Source: an uncultured Prevotellaceae bacterium (lineage in GTDB: Bacteria; Bacteroidota; Bacteroidia; Bacteroidales; Bacteroidaceae). Taken from it: 6,662 nt of DNA. Position numbers and translations under genes: made by a program. The stretch is taken from the NCBI GenBank assembly GCA_945486445.1, contig CALYTD010000065.1:1-6662 (forward strand). The letters run 5' to 3'. Below, piece by piece: positions 1 to 6,659 of this stretch. Position 1 is the first letter of the stretch; each line of letters starts with the position of its first letter. The notes beneath the pieces are model-generated. The model was not told the DNA's origin. It ran no database searches and worked only from the letters and a program-made list of their open reading frames with translations.

Positions 1-68
1 ATAAGTTTGCGTTCTTCCCAAAGTGTTTTATGCGGTATCTTGAATTGTACAGACTTGCAGGTATGCAA

Positions 69-125
69 CTTGGTGCGTACGGTTATCCGCCTTTTCCGCT
101 TTTGCGGACGCACCAAGGTGCGTCC
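69..125. repeat. REP-like palindromic element with two alternative hairpins
   Basis: Bases 106-114 (GGACGCACC) and 117-125 (GGTGCGTCC) are a perfect 9-bp inverted repeat around a 2-base centre. The left arm and centre can also pair with an upstream copy: 69-81 (CTTGGTGCGTACG) is complementary to 105-117 with one mismatch over 13 bases. The two pairings exclude each other. A small stem, TCCGC 95-99 with GCGGA 104-108 around a TTTT loop, lies between them. GGTGCGTCC-type palindromes ending in CCCTAC are, as I recall, scattered through intergenic DNA of many Bacteroidales, so a REP-like family is likely. No U-tract follows on either strand, so it is not a standard terminator, though it could protect the 3' end of the upstream mRNA. 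Confidence 0.65.
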
Positions 126-183
126 CTACGTTGCAGTTTGCAATCATCCCGTTTGTGCGTTTCATCATAAGATGCGGCGTGAA

Positions 184-256
184 CAGGTGCTGGTTACCTT
201 GCAATCAGGTGCTGATTACAGTGTAAACAGGTCTCTTTCACACGGTAATCAGCACC
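184..256. repeat. Three-copy repeat with a 12-bp perfect inverted repeat
   Basis: The motif CAGGTGCTGRTTAC occurs at 184-197 and again at 206-219 (22-base period, one difference). Its 12-base core recurs inverted as GTAATCAGCACC at 245-256. Bases 208-219 and 245-256 are perfectly complementary, and after one mismatch GTGT 221-224 can pair with ACAC 240-243, giving a stem of about 17 positions with a 15-base loop. The element lies about 73 bases past the stop of the enzyme gene. It lacks a U-tract on either strand, so I do not call it an intrinsic terminator. It may be a dispersed repeat, an mRNA-stabilising 3' hairpin, or a binding site. Confidence 0.6.
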
Positions 257-328
257 CTTTTGCGCAATACACTCTTCCTACGTCTTATGTGTCATGGTCG
301 CAGGCATGCAGCCAGATGATGCAAAGCC

Positions 329-2887
329 TCATTTAGCAAGGTATTTGCGGCTGTTCATCACCAGTATGCCTTTGGCCGTTTTGCCGCACTGCGCGCCGCC
401 AATGGTGTATATGTTGCCACAACGGCCGGTTCCTCCCTTTGCGTCTGCCGTCACGCCCGACACGGAGGTTATGACGTTTGCGTCGGTCTTCTTTATTGTC
501 TGCAGAAAGTCGTCAAGCCCCGTTGTCACCTTCTCCACGTTGAAGGTGTATTCCTGTGTGGGACAATCCACCAGTAGCCACTGGCTGTTCTTGTCCGCCT
601 CCGTGTATGAGGAAAGTTCCGTATGACCGGCTCCGCCGTAGGCGTTGAGGTAGTTGTAGGTGTTGGCGGATGTGGGGTCACCCTTTATGGTGTATCCGTT
701 TGTCAGCGTGCCGCTTGCCTTTACCTCCGCCAACCGGTAGGCGTTGGTCTCCGACGCCGTCCAGAATGAGCTGCCGTTGCCTGCCTTTGCCACTACGAAG
801 CGTTTTGACGATGGGTTGTAGAGATATACCCTGTTGTCGTCGCCGTCTATTATCAGCGAGAAGATACAACTGCTGTCAGTGATGCTTTTGCGCGCCAGTG
901 TGCCGTCAGCCGCCACGTACATATACATGTTACCGCTCGTTATGTTGCCGGCTTTTATGTAGTAATTGCGGCATGAGACGTTGGCCACGTCGGGGTTGGC
1001 AGCCTTGAAATTGGCGATGGCCACTTCCAAAGCCTGTGACGCGGTTGCCAGTTCCTCGCCGTAAAAACTGTTTAGAGACTGTTTTGCCGCTGATAAGGCC
1101 TGCGACATGGCTTCACGGCCGTTGGTGAAGTTCTTGTTTTCGTAGAGTTGCACGGCCTCGTTGTATAGCGAGGCGAATACAGTCTGCTTCTCGTTGATGG
1201 CCGTTAGCAGCAGGGGGTGCTTGTCTGTCAGTGTGCTGCCATCGTAGAATGCCACCACAAGTTTCTGACTTTCTGCCGGAATGGGCTTCACTGCCGTCAG
1301 CACCACGTTGTCACTGGAGTATGGCTCGGTGGCTTTCACGGTTCCCGTGGCCAGAAGCACGCCGCTTTCCGTCAACACTTTCACGGTGACTCCCTCGGTG
1401 GAAGCGGACAATCCGTAGTTTTCCACGCGCACGGTTGTAAGCATACTGCCTTCTCCCACTGTGGGAAGCAGCGGCGAGAGGTATGCGGGCGTGTAGTTGT
1501 AATAAGGCAGTTTGGCGTAGCCGTAGCACATTCCGCCGGCTTTTGCCGTGGGGGTGGTGGGGTTGATGTAACCCTCCGCGTATCTGCCAAGCATCTTGGG
1601 AGCGAACTCTTCGGCCCCGATACCGGTGTCTTTGCCTGCGAAAGTGAGTATGAGGTTGCCGTCATTGTCGGTTGAATGAGCCGTCACCGTTGCACCACCA
1701 CCCTTGTTGACGGTGGAATGGGTGCCGAAACGCAATGACGCTATATCGAGATTGCCGGCAGGTGAGAATCCCTCCTCCTTATATATTATGACCTTTATCT
1801 CATCCGTAGATGTGCTTATGGGCTCAGTGTTGAGCACCATCATGCGCATTCCGGGGTTCAACGGCATGGCGATGTTCTTTGAAGAGTGGTTGTCGTTGGC
1901 TTTGTCCTCGGCCTTGATGGTGTCTATCACCGCCATGTTCAACTGTATGGCACGCCCGTATTCGTCCTGAAACACCCGCACACGCTCATACTTATACCAC
2001 TTCTCCTGCTGCCCGTCGGGGTGCACTGATATGTTGATGTCATACGCTATGCCGTCTTCCGCCACCCAATGGAAGCCATCTGCCGAGCGGCTGTAATAGG
2101 CAGTGCGGGCTTTCCAGTCGTTGACAATCATGTGATACTGCACCTCATCTTTCCACACCACGGGGTCTTCAAACGTGCCTCCGCCACCGTTAGGATAACA
2201 GGACACGCCCTTAACCTGACCATATTCCTGCAATCCGTCGCGCGAAATCCATATACCTCCGCCGCGGCACATACACAACATGCTGCCGTCCTGTCGCTTG
2301 GCGAAGGTCCAGTTGGAGTAGGTGGTGGTGCTGCCGGTGAGCAATGCCCTGTCTCTCAGGTTGTAGGGCATCTCCTCAAACGTCCATGGACCGTTGATAC
2401 TCTTGCTCACGTGACGCCAGCAAGAACTGTTGTTTATCAGTGCATAGACAACGTATGTGCCGTCATTGGTGCGATACACCTCCGGGTTGTGACCGCTGCC
2501 GATGTCTATGGGATTGGTGAACGGGCCGTAAGGCGTGGCAGACTCCACACGGTATATGTGCGAGCGCGACCAGTAGTTGAATGCGTTTTTCACACCGTCC
2601 CATCCTGCGAGGAACTGATAGTAACGTCCGTCCCCGGCTTTGTGGACGTTGCCGCCCCACAGGTTCATGCCGTCAATCTCGCAACCATTGTCGATATAGC
2701 GGTTTTGCACGTCCTGCGCGCCCCATATTTTGGCGTTGGGGTCGGTCTGCCGGAGTGTTTCCAACGTGACGGAACCGCGCATCGGGAGTATCCGGTCCTT
2801 GAAGTTTCCGCCCTCTGCAAGCGTCTGCGCATCAGAGAAAAGGCTTGTGCAGAGTGCCAGTGATAAGAGATAAAGTTTCTTCTTCAT
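329..2887 (-). CDS. Secreted multidomain glycoside-hydrolase-like protein (five-bladed propeller)
   Basis: An exported 852-residue protein, probably acting on a glycan; substrate and exact family are not recognised. Residues 1-20 form a signal peptide (MKKK, hydrophobic core, likely cut after SDA20). Cys13 is not in a good lipobox. Residues 25-340 look like a GH43/32/68/117-type five-bladed propeller, with blade-like motifs WGGNV near 77, YGPF near 120, HNPEVY 133-138, SINGPW 163-168, FEDPVVW 239-245 and YYSRSADGFHW 264-274. E240/D241 and E136 are candidate acidic residues; this is not proven. Residues 345-430 and 475-555 look like beta-sandwich modules, 565-632 a helical FIVAR-like module, and 638-773 a beta-trefoil or ricin-like region. 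The tail 825-852 (NIYTIGGAQ... KGILVMNSRKYLAK) resembles Prevotella C-terminal sorting tails. Lack of a Shine-Dalgarno sequence fits the phylum. It sits 154 bases below a co-oriented sensor-regulator and has its own promoter and candidate operator. Gene call sure; function moderate. Confidence 0.9.
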   Translation of the reverse strand: MKKKLYLLSLALCTSLFSDAQTLAEGGNFKDRILPMRGSVTLETLRQTDPNAKIWGAQDVQNRYIDNGCEIDGMNLWGGNVHKAGDGRYYQFLAGWDGVKNAFNYWSRSHIYRVESATPYGPFTNPIDIGSGHNPEVYRTNDGTYVVYALINNSSCWRHVSKSINGPWTFEEMPYNLRDRALLTGSTTTYSNWTFAKRQDGSMLCMCRGGGIWISRDGLQEYGQVKGVSCYPNGGGGTFEDPVVWKDEVQYHMIVNDWKARTAYYSRSADGFHWVAEDGIAYDINISVHPDGQQEKWYKYERVRVFQDEYGRAIQLNMAVIDTIKAEDKANDNHSSKNIAMPLNPGMRMMVLNTEPISTSTDEIKVIIYKEEGFSPAGNLDIASLRFGTHSTVNKGGGATVTAHSTDNDGNLILTFAGKDTGIGAEEFAPKMLGRYAEGYINPTTPTAKAGGMCYGYAKLPYYNYTPAYLSPLLPTVGEGSMLTTVRVENYGLSASTEGVTVKVLTESGVLLATGTVKATEPYSSDNVVLTAVKPIPAESQKLVVAFYDGSTLTDKHPLLLTAINEKQTVFASLYNEAVQLYENKNFTNGREAMSQALSAAKQSLNSFYGEELATASQALEVAIANFKAANPDVANVSCRNYYIKAGNITSGNMYMYVAADGTLARKSITDSSCIFSLIIDGDDNRVYLYNPSSKRFVVAKAGNGSSFWTASETNAYRLAEVKASGTLTNGYTIKGDPTSANTYNYLNAYGGAGHTELSSYTEADKNSQWLLVDCPTQEYTFNVEKVTTGLDDFLQTIKKTDANVITSVSGVTADAKGGTGRCGNIYTIGGAQCGKTAKGILVMNSRKYLAK

Positions 2888-2928
2888 TGTCTTTTGGGTA
2901 AGTTTGGGTTAATAACTGAAATCTGTTG

Positions 2929-2936
2929 CAAAGTTA
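2929..2936 (-). promoter_or_regulatory. Bacteroidetes-type -7 promoter box (TAACTTTG) for the enzyme gene
   Basis: Read on the minus strand, 2936-2929 is TAACTTTG, a full match to the TAnnTTTG -7 consensus of the Bacteroidetes primary sigma factor. Transcription would start near 2925, giving a leader of roughly 38 bases before the ATG at 2887. No TTTG is present at the expected -33 position; that place reads CAAGGC and belongs to the proximal direct repeat. A good -7 box with no -33 box is what an activator-dependent promoter would look like. The start site is inferred from spacing only. Confidence 0.65.
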
Positions 2937-2954
2937 CTAACCTGCTGATACTCT

Positions 2955-2995
2955 GCCTTGTCCGTTTGTCTCAAAGCCTTGCCTGTTTGTCTCAA
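2955..2995 (-). promoter_or_regulatory. Tandem direct repeat, candidate AraC-type operator
   Basis: Two 20-base copies lie head to tail with a 21-base period. Read on the minus strand, the distal copy (2995-2976) is TTGAGACAAACAGGCAAGGC and the proximal copy (2974-2955) is TTGAGACAAACGGACAAGGC, identical at 18 of 20 positions. Directly repeated sites about two helical turns apart are typical of AraC-family activators. The proximal copy covers the -33 region of the TAACTTTG promoter, placing a bound activator next to RNA polymerase. The adjacent gene encodes an AraC-domain membrane regulator, which is the obvious candidate ligand. Repeat and spacing are seen directly; binding is inferred. Confidence 0.65.
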
Positions 2996-3041
2996 TGAGT
3001 GTTTTCTTGCGGAAATCTAAGAAAAACGGGCATGGGGCGAG

Positions 3042-5108
3042 TCATATTACGTTGGCTCTTGCCTCGCTTGGCGTGATGCCAAACATCTCTTTGAAGCGTC
3101 TGGAGAAATTGCTCACGGAGGCAAAGCCTGTTCTTGCCGCCACGCTCTCTATCGTCATGTCGGGATTTTTGCACAGCATCTCCTCGGCTTTTTTCAGCCT
3201 TATGGTTCTTATGAACTCCAAAGGCTTTTGCCCGGTGGTGCTTGAGAACATACGGTAAAGCGTTGCCCTGCTCATGCAGAGGTCCTTGGCGAACGCTGCC
3301 ACGTCATAGTCTTCATCGCTGATGTGCCCTTCCACTATTGTCATGGCTTTCTCTATGAACGCCTGGTCGGCATCGTTTGTGGCGATGGATGATGGCAGTT
3401 GCTTCACCGTCTGCGTCCTGTCATGCATGAACTCGTCCAGCTTTGCCTGTAATTCACGCAGTCTGCGCCGGGTGGCGCGATAACTAATGTATATTCTGTC
3501 GATGCTGATTGCGACGCTAATGCCCAGCAGTACGTATATGATGTATGCCCACCACGTCTCCCACCATGCCGGCATACGGTGGAGAACGAAGGTTCGGGTG
3601 CCTCCCCTCTGGCAGGCAGAGCCGGTGAAACGCACCTCTATTGTGTATTTCCCTTTATGTGGTTGCTGGAAGGCTATGCGGTTGTCGCCGGCCGGGAGGT
3701 CATGCCATTCGCCGTTGTTGATGCGGTATGACATTACAAGGTCGGTCGCGTTGAGATGGTCTAAGGTGGAGAAGAGCAGTTCAACGCTCTCCGTCTCCGG
3801 CGTGACGGACACCTCTGTGGTGTGCGGCGGCAGCGGGGTGTTGCGTCCGTCGGTTATGATGTTGGTCATTGTTATGGCAGGTCTGGGCAGCGAGGTGTCC
3901 GATGTTGCCCGTATGGAGAGGTTTGCCGTCTTCCCGTATGCAATGATATTGTCGCCAGATGCCTCTATCGCGAGAAACTGTTTTACGGCGGCTGAGGGGT
4001 TGCGGGTGGTTATAAAGCGATATGAACGGTTTGTGATGTCATAGACTTTTATGCTTTTATCGGTGACAATCCATAGGCGGTTATGCTTGTCGGCGGCTAT
4101 GCCTTCCACGGGATCACTATCGGATATGCTTGCAATATTGTCAAGTATCAGGCGTTTACGGCTGTTGTCGTATCGCCATATCTCTCCATGCCAACCGCCA
4201 ACCCATACCGAGCCATCGGCGGCTACGGCCAAGGTTTTGCTTTCTCCGCCCTTGACAAGACTGGTAACGACACCGTTTGGGGTGCAGGTAGCAAGGGCAT
4301 CATGTGCAGATATGAAGTATATTCCGCCGTCAGGACGCGGTATCGCATGGCGGATATTGCTCAGTCCGTCAAGCCTTGCGACGTGTTTGCCGGAGGAAGT
4401 GACAGTGATTGTTATACCGTCCGTATCGCCTTGGTACGTGAAGCCCTTGTTGTCTTGACACCGTTTCATCTTACCGGTATCGTAAGGAGATGGCGGCAGC
4501 ATCCTGATGGCGTGGTTGTTGTCCGGTTCTATGGCAGGTTCTGAGTTGCTTATGCGCCATGAATGCCCGAGACGGTCGTTGAGATTATTGTGCGGAACGG
4601 TATCGGACGGAGTGATGTCACTCAATATTTGCGCTTCCGTCACGTTTGCCATGCGCTTCCCATGCTTGTCAAACCTGCACCATCCGCTGCCGGTTTGCGC
4701 TATGATGTCTCCGTTCTTGCCGTTGAATATATGCCTTACCTTCCCTCTCCGGATGGTGGTGTCCAGTGGGATGACGCTGTAATCGCTCTTCCTGAGCAGG
4801 TAGATGTTCTCCCTTGTGCCTAAACAAATGTCGCCGTTTGCTGTCTCGCAGATGCTTAATACACCGTTGCTGTGACCGAGACGGTGGGTGTTTGTCTTGT
4901 CATTTCGGAATATATCGACTTGGTAACCGTTGTCTCTGCATATCCCACCCTCGGTCATTGCGTACCAGACGTAGCCTTCCCTATCCTGCAATATGGCGTT
5001 GACACCTACGAGGGGAAGTCGCTCCAACGTGACGGGACGATATGCCTGTGCCGCTGAAACGAGATGGCTGGCGAGCAAAACAGCAATGAGGAGGAATGGT
5101 ATTTGCAT
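3042..5108 (-). CDS. Membrane one-component regulator: propeller, Y_Y_Y, TM helix, AraC DNA-binding domain
   Basis: Likely senses a periplasmic ligand and activates transcription directly. From the Met at 5108 it has 688 residues: signal peptide 1-22 (ends VSAAQA); about eight Reg_prop-like blades at 29-405 (such as LQDREGYVWYA, AADGSVWVGGWHGEIW, AADKHNRLWIVT); a Y_Y_Y-type domain at about 430-510 ending in the typical PAWWETWWAY junction; one transmembrane helix at about 519-537; a short basic coiled coil at 545-564; and an AraC domain at about 582-686 with two helix-turn-helix units (AAFAKDLCMSRATLYRMF and ESVAARTGFASVSNFSRRF). There is no HisKA, HATPase or receiver domain, and only one propeller's worth of blades where HTCS proteins usually have two. 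An upstream in-frame ATG at 5141 gives 699 residues, but it lies inside the terminator stem of the preceding gene, so 5108 is preferred. Against this, the shorter signal peptide has no basic residue. The likely target is the repeat-flanked promoter just downstream. Confidence 0.9.
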   Translation of the reverse strand: MQIPFLLIAVLLASHLVSAAQAYRPVTLERLPLVGVNAILQDREGYVWYAMTEGGICRDNGYQVDIFRNDKTNTHRLGHSNGVLSICETANGDICLGTRENIYLLRKSDYSVIPLDTTIRRGKVRHIFNGKNGDIIAQTGSGWCRFDKHGKRMANVTEAQILSDITPSDTVPHNNLNDRLGHSWRISNSEPAIEPDNNHAIRMLPPSPYDTGKMKRCQDNKGFTYQGDTDGITITVTSSGKHVARLDGLSNIRHAIPRPDGGIYFISAHDALATCTPNGVVTSLVKGGESKTLAVAADGSVWVGGWHGEIWRYDNSRKRLILDNIASISDSDPVEGIAADKHNRLWIVTDKSIKVYDITNRSYRFITTRNPSAAVKQFLAIEASGDNIIAYGKTANLSIRATSDTSLPRPAITMTNIITDGRNTPLPPHTTEVSVTPETESVELLFSTLDHLNATDLVMSYRINNGEWHDLPAGDNRIAFQQPHKGKYTIEVRFTGSACQRGGTRTFVLHRMPAWWETWWAYIIYVLLGISVAISIDRIYISYRATRRRLRELQAKLDEFMHDRTQTVKQLPSSIATNDADQAFIEKAMTIVEGHISDEDYDVAAFAKDLCMSRATLYRMFSSTTGQKPLEFIRTIRLKKAEEMLCKNPDMTIESVAARTGFASVSNFSRRFKEMFGITPSEARANVI

Positions 5109-5114
5109 AATCTT

Positions 5115-5172
5115 AAAATAAAAAGACCGGCACATCAGCATGCTATTCGTATGCTTTGATGTGTCGGTTCTT
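5115..5172 (-). terminator. Strong intrinsic terminator after the PurF-like gene
   Basis: Bases 5123-5136 pair with 5158-5172 (one wobble-type mismatch at 5130/5164, one bulged base at 5169), and 5137-5143 pair with 5149-5155 around the 5-base loop 5144-5148. This gives a stem of about 21 pairs. On the minus strand the stem is followed at 5124-5115 by TTTTTATTTT, a good U-tract. The hairpin begins about 20 bases past the TAA stop (5195-5193) of the PurF-like gene and ends only 6 bases before the preferred ATG (5108) of the regulator. No TAnnTTTG box is visible between the two genes, so the regulator may depend on read-through or on a weak promoter I cannot see. Confidence 0.85.
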
Positions 5173-5192
5173 GTGTGTTACTTATGCCTTAC

Positions 5193-6659
5193 TTACAGAG
5201 TGTGCGCCGAACTACCATCAAAGCAGTGGGTGCAGACCTTGCACTTAGGCAGGCCTATGGCCTTTATTATGGTGTCAATCTTGCTGAATTTCAGCGAGTC
5301 GAGGTTCAGACGCTTTGCTATCTCTGCCACCATAGCCTTGTATTCGGGCGAGTCTGTGGTGGCATACGCCTTCAATCGCTCTTCGGGTATGTTGGCGTAC
5401 TTTACCTTGTCGGCCTCATCGAGGCAGGTGGTGTGGCTTGAATGTGTTTCAAGGTCATGGATAACGCGGCGCGTTATCAACTCCATCTCACTCTTCGAGG
5501 CAGAGAAATTGATGAAAGGACAGGCCCATATCAGTGGCGGACAGGCTATGCGCATGTGCACTTCCTTTGCTCCGAGATTCTTGAGAACCTTAGTATTCTC
5601 CCGCAACTGCGTGCCTCTAACGATGGAATCATCGCAGAACAGGCATCGTTTGTCTTGCAACATGGACTTGTTCGGTATCAGTTTCATCTTCGCAACAAGG
5701 TTGCGCATCTCCTGGTTTACAGGCATGAAACTCCTTGGCCACGTGGGAGTGTATTTCGATATGCAGCGTTGATACGGCACATTGTGGCCTGCCGCGTATC
5801 CTGTTGCCATGCCAAGACCGGAGTCCGGGATGCCTCCGGCGTTGTCAACCACGGTCTCGTCTTCCTCGCCCATTACCCGTCCGGTCTCGTATCGCATCTC
5901 TTCCACGTTCTTTCCTTCATAGAATGATGTCGGGAAACCGTAGTAAATCCATAGGAATGAGCATACCTGCATGTGCTCTTCTGCCTTTCTCAGCACTTCC
6001 ATGCCGTCCGCTCTGAGGCGTACTATCTCGCCGGGCCCCACGAAATGTACTGTCTCATAGCCAAGATTGGGGAACGCGGTGGATTCTGATGTGGCTGCCA
6101 TTGCGCCCTCCTTCTGCCCTATTATTATAGGTGTTCGCCCCCAGTAGTCGCGTGCGGCGATTATTCCGTCCTCCGTAAGTAACAGCATTGAGCAGGAACC
6201 CTTTACTGTTCGATAGACGTTCTCGATGCCTTCCACGAAGTCTTTGCCTTTCAGTATCATCAGGCCAACCAACTCCGTGGGGTTTATCTTGCCCGATGAG
6301 AACTCGGAGAGGTGCATATTCTCGCTCAGCAGTTGTTGTGCTATCTCTTCCTCGTTGTTTATCTTTGCTACTGTAACGAGTGCAAATCTTCCGAGGTGTG
6401 AGTTGTAAAGCATTGGCTGTGCGTCGGTATCACTTATTACACCGATGCCGCTTGTGCCGTCAAACTGTTCTAATCCGTTCTCAAACTGTGTGCGAAAGTA
6501 ACTGTTTTCCAGTTTGTGTATGCGGCGAACGAAGCCTGTTTCCTTGTTGTATGTTGCCAATCCTCCGCGGCGTGTGCCGAGGTGGGACTGGTAGTCAGTG
6601 CCGTAAAATAGGTCAGTTACGCATTTTTTGCGTGAAATGGTTCCGAAAAAGCCTCCCAT
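5193..6659 (-). CDS. PurF-like amidophosphoribosyltransferase paralog with degenerate glutaminase domain
   Basis: This 488-residue protein follows the PurF plan: an N-terminal Ntn-type glutaminase fold (about 1-225) and a C-terminal phosphoribosyltransferase domain. True PurF uses glutamine and PRPP to make phosphoribosylamine, the first step of purine synthesis. Here the start is MGGFFG instead of MCG, so the nucleophilic Cys is absent. The HRGQ(D/E)SAG motif is RRGGLAT (30-36), HxRYST is replaced around 71-77 (GIGVISD), and the oxyanion NG in the usual HNGN is missing (VTVAKINN 95-102). The PRPP loop is intact (LFCDDSIVRGT, 340-350), as are PDSG 278-281 and a flexible-loop-like segment at 303-325. 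Cys233, Cys380, Cys473 and Cys476 match the four [4Fe-4S] ligands of Bacillus PurF by context. About 38 extra residues lie between the second and third ligands. The ATG is 3 bases from the window edge, so upstream signals are not visible. Relatives carrying MGG starts are often annotated purF; their function is, to my knowledge, unsettled. Confidence 0.88.
   Translation of the reverse strand: MGGFFGTISRKKCVTDLFYGTDYQSHLGTRRGGLATYNKETGFVRRIHKLENSYFRTQFENGLEQFDGTSGIGVISDTDAQPMLYNSHLGRFALVTVAKINNEEEIAQQLLSENMHLSEFSSGKINPTELVGLMILKGKDFVEGIENVYRTVKGSCSMLLLTEDGIIAARDYWGRTPIIIGQKEGAMAATSESTAFPNLGYETVHFVGPGEIVRLRADGMEVLRKAEEHMQVCSFLWIYYGFPTSFYEGKNVEEMRYETGRVMGEEDETVVDNAGGIPDSGLGMATGYAAGHNVPYQRCISKYTPTWPRSFMPVNQEMRNLVAKMKLIPNKSMLQDKRCLFCDDSIVRGTQLRENTKVLKNLGAKEVHMRIACPPLIWACPFINFSASKSEMELITRRVIHDLETHSSHTTCLDEADKVKYANIPEERLKAYATTDSPEYKAMVAEIAKRLNLDSLKFSKIDTIIKAIGLPKCKVCTHCFDGSSAHTL

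Larger units (their letters stand above)
1..328. other. Intergenic region with repeats, no supported gene
   Basis: This stretch lies downstream of the glycoside-hydrolase-like gene, whose TGA stop is at 331-329. The only open frame of any length runs on the plus strand from a TTG at 7 to 336. Its product is rich in Cys, Arg and His, resembles no family I know, and runs straight through the palindromic repeats, so I do not call it. What the region does hold is two sets of inverted and direct repeats (69-125 and 184-256), listed separately. I see no hairpin followed by a U-tract, so the end of the enzyme transcript is not obvious. Bases 1-60 and 257-328 show nothing I can name. Confidence 0.7.

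Noticed and set aside
7..336. A 109-codon plus-strand open frame across the gene-free left end
   Set aside because: It starts with TTG, overlaps the end of the enzyme gene, crosses both repeat clusters, and its product shows no family, signal peptide or domain.
2069..2863. A 264-codon plus-strand open frame opposite the enzyme gene
   Set aside because: It lies wholly antisense to the well-supported propeller domain; its length follows from the GC-rich codon use of the real gene, and its product has no recognisable domains.
2908..2916. Palindrome GTTAATAAC in the leader of the enzyme gene
   Set aside because: Nine AT-rich bases are expected by chance, and nothing around it supports an operator or a start-site role.
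3001..3027. Inverted repeat GTTTTCTT / AAGAAAAAC just after the regulator stop
   Set aside because: The stem is short, AT-rich and contains a bulge, with a 10-base loop and no U-tract following it on the minus strand, so it is too weak to call a terminator.
5193..6659. Calling the right-hand gene a standard purF
   Set aside because: The obligatory N-terminal Cys and other glutaminase residues are missing, so the symbol would imply an activity the sequence does not support.
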